Origin: Terriglobia bacterium
GTDB taxonomy: Bacteria > Acidobacteriota > UBA6911
NCBI GenBank assembly: GCA_020072565.1
Contig: JAIQGI010000013.1
Span: forward strand, 62,001-126,000
DNA: 64,000 bases
Direction: 5' to 3'
Shown here: positions 62,935-64,000 of the stretch, piece by piece
Position numbering within the stretch: position 1 is the first letter of the stretch
How the letters are laid out: each line of letters starts with the position of its first letter
Made by a program: the position numbers and the translations under genes
The notes under the pieces: generated by a model
Databases searched by the model: none
The model's input: only the letters and a program-made list of their open reading frames with translations
What the model was told of the DNA's origin: nothing

Positions 62935-64000
62935 ATGGACACACTGTTCTCTTTTCTGATCGCGGCGGTGCTCACATTCTATTTTGTCCGCCGCTATCTC
63001 AAGCGCATAGCCGGGGAGGCTGCAAAAACGAAGAGCAGCGGCTCCGCGCAGATTTCCGGCAGTCCCTGCCCCCGCTGCGGAGCACCCTTGCTGAGCGGCT
63101 CTTCCTTCTGCTCTCGCTGCGGCGCGGCCCTTGCGTTGTGGAATGTCCATCGCGCGCAGGTAAAGGTGACGACCGGAGACGGGGCCCGGCAGGAAAAGCC
63201 CAGGCCGGTGATTGACGCCGCCGTCTGTATGGGCTGCCACAGCTGCGTCGACAGCTGCCCGGAAAAGGGTGCCCTGGAGCTGGTGGGCGGCAAGTCCAAT
63301 CTGGTTCATCCCGAGTTATGCACCGGGCAGGCCCTCTGCGCGAAAGCATGTCCGACGGGCGCGCTCTCGCTCGCCTTCGGCGGCCTGGTAACTCAGACGC
63401 TCAAAGTGCCGCTTGTAAATGAGAATTTTGAGACCAACGTGTCGGGAGTCTACATCGTGGGTGAGTTGGGCGGCATGGGCATGATCAAGACGGCGATCAA
63501 CGAAGGGAAACTGGTCATCGATCACGTGAGGCAGCGGTTGGCAGAAGAAAAACAGGCCGCGCCTGCACCACCCGCGGCGTCGGACGGGAATGCAGTCTAT
63601 GACGTGCTCATCGTGGGTTCGGGGCCAGCCGGCCTGAGCGCTTCCCTCACCGCGCATCAGCACGGCCTGCAATACCTGACCCTCGAACAAGGAGAAATCG
63701 CTTCCACAATCCGGCAATACCCGCGCCACAAGTTCCTCATGGCTGAACCGATCCAGATGCCGCTGTACGGAACGCTTTATATCGCCGACGGTGCCAAGGA
63801 GTCGCTGCTGACGGTATGGGAGACCATCATCACCAATACAGGAGTCCACATCCAGACCAACGAGCGCGTGACCAGGGTCAAGATGAACGGCGGAAACTTC
63901 GAGGTGGAGACCAATAAGAGCCGGTACCACGCCCGACGCGTGGTGCTGGCCATGGGGAAAAGAGGCACCCCGCGGCGTCTGGGAGTGCCGGGTGAGGAAC
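62935..64000 (+). CDS. FAD/NAD(P)-binding Fe-S oxidoreductase with zinc ribbon (partial)
   Basis: The gene runs off the right edge after 355 codons. In order: one N-terminal transmembrane helix (LFSFLIAAVLTFYFV); a zinc ribbon (CPRCG at 45-49, CSRCG at 59-63); a ferredoxin-like domain with a complete Cys98-101-104-108-Pro cluster and a second cluster in which the second cysteine is replaced by Gln132 (Cys129, Gln132, Cys135, Cys139). Next is a segment resembling the C-terminal FAD-binding part of pyridine-nucleotide oxidoreductases (GELGGMGMIKTAINEG, 176-191). A Rossmann FAD motif GSGPAG follows at 228-233 with the expected downstream sequence. It is the likely cytoplasmic electron entry for the operon. 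Confidence 0.85.
   Translation, partial: MDTLFSFLIAAVLTFYFVRRYLKRIAGEAAKTKSSGSAQISGSPCPRCGAPLLSGSSFCSRCGAALALWNVHRAQVKVTTGDGARQEKPRPVIDAAVCMGCHSCVDSCPEKGALELVGGKSNLVHPELCTGQALCAKACPTGALSLAFGGLVTQTLKVPLVNENFETNVSGVYIVGELGGMGMIKTAINEGKLVIDHVRQRLAEEKQAAPAPPAASDGNAVYDVLIVGSGPAGLSASLTAHQHGLQYLTLEQGEIASTIRQYPRHKFLMAEPIQMPLYGTLYIADGAKESLLTVWETIITNTGVHIQTNERVTRVKMNGGNFEVETNKSRYHARRVVLAMGKRGTPRRLGVPGEE

Overview
This 64 kb window looks like one contiguous piece of a GC-rich diderm bacterial chromosome. The closest fit by gene content is an Acidobacteriota-like genome: a bacillithiol cysteine ligase (BshC), a carboxypeptidase-regulatory-domain TonB-dependent receptor, an M14-like peptidase start, a NifS-SelD fusion, very long multiheme cytochromes and many inverted-repeat intergenic spacers. 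That assignment is an inference from gene content, not from a search. I found no rRNA, tRNA, CRISPR array, prophage or transposase. The first gene (minus strand) and the last gene (plus strand) run off the window.

Layout. 1-9 kb: sugar-nucleotide synthesis (manC), bshC, an MFS exporter and a complete EmrB/EmrA/TolC-type tripartite efflux operon. 9-15 kb: an aldehyde dehydrogenase, a superoxide dismutase, an amino-acid permease coupled to an ACMSD-type amidohydrolase, and a secreted protein of unknown function. 15-20 kb: a regulatory block with a FliA-like protein lacking sigma region 2, a roughly 1 kb divergent spacer carrying two sigma-54-type promoters and a paired dyad, then a secreted helical protein, a sensor kinase and an NtrC-type activator. 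20-33 kb: HEAT-cyclophilin and SurA-type isomerases, two sodium symporters, an aldo/keto reductase followed by a thioesterase remnant, a hotdog dehydratase, a TonB receptor and a CitE-like lyase. 33-37.6 kb: a cytidylate-kinase-like/nuclease-like fusion with hpt, then two small hydrophobic peptides with matching double-glycine motifs, an ABC exporter and a 59-residue membrane protein. 37.7-47 kb: a polyamine region (class III decarboxylase, deoxyhypusine-synthase-like enzyme, agmatine deiminase, beta-propeller phosphoesterase, membrane-anchored spermidine-synthase-like protein). 47-53 kb: a GT39-type glycosyltransferase, a DUF5658-like protein, a TPR protein and the NifS-SelD fusion.

53.8-64 kb is the most striking part. 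It is a tightly packed plus-strand operon for a probable trans-envelope electron conduit: a 23-CxxCH cytochrome, a 46-CxxCH cytochrome, an outer-membrane beta-barrel, a periplasmic protein, a His-rich cytochrome-b-like membrane protein and an FAD/Fe-S oxidoreductase. The 46-heme protein contains twelve consecutive units of exactly 219 bp (73 residues). Each unit has three CxxCH sites and three further conserved histidines, as expected for a modular bis-His heme wire. The inferred order of electron flow is cytoplasmic NAD(P)H, FAD/Fe-S protein, membrane b-type hemes, periplasmic cytochrome, barrel and outer cytochrome.

The best candidates for undescribed biology are the repeat-built 46-heme conduit operon, the two-peptide/ABC locus at 34.9-37.6 kb, and the sigma-54-controlled regulatory block at 15.3-20.3 kb.
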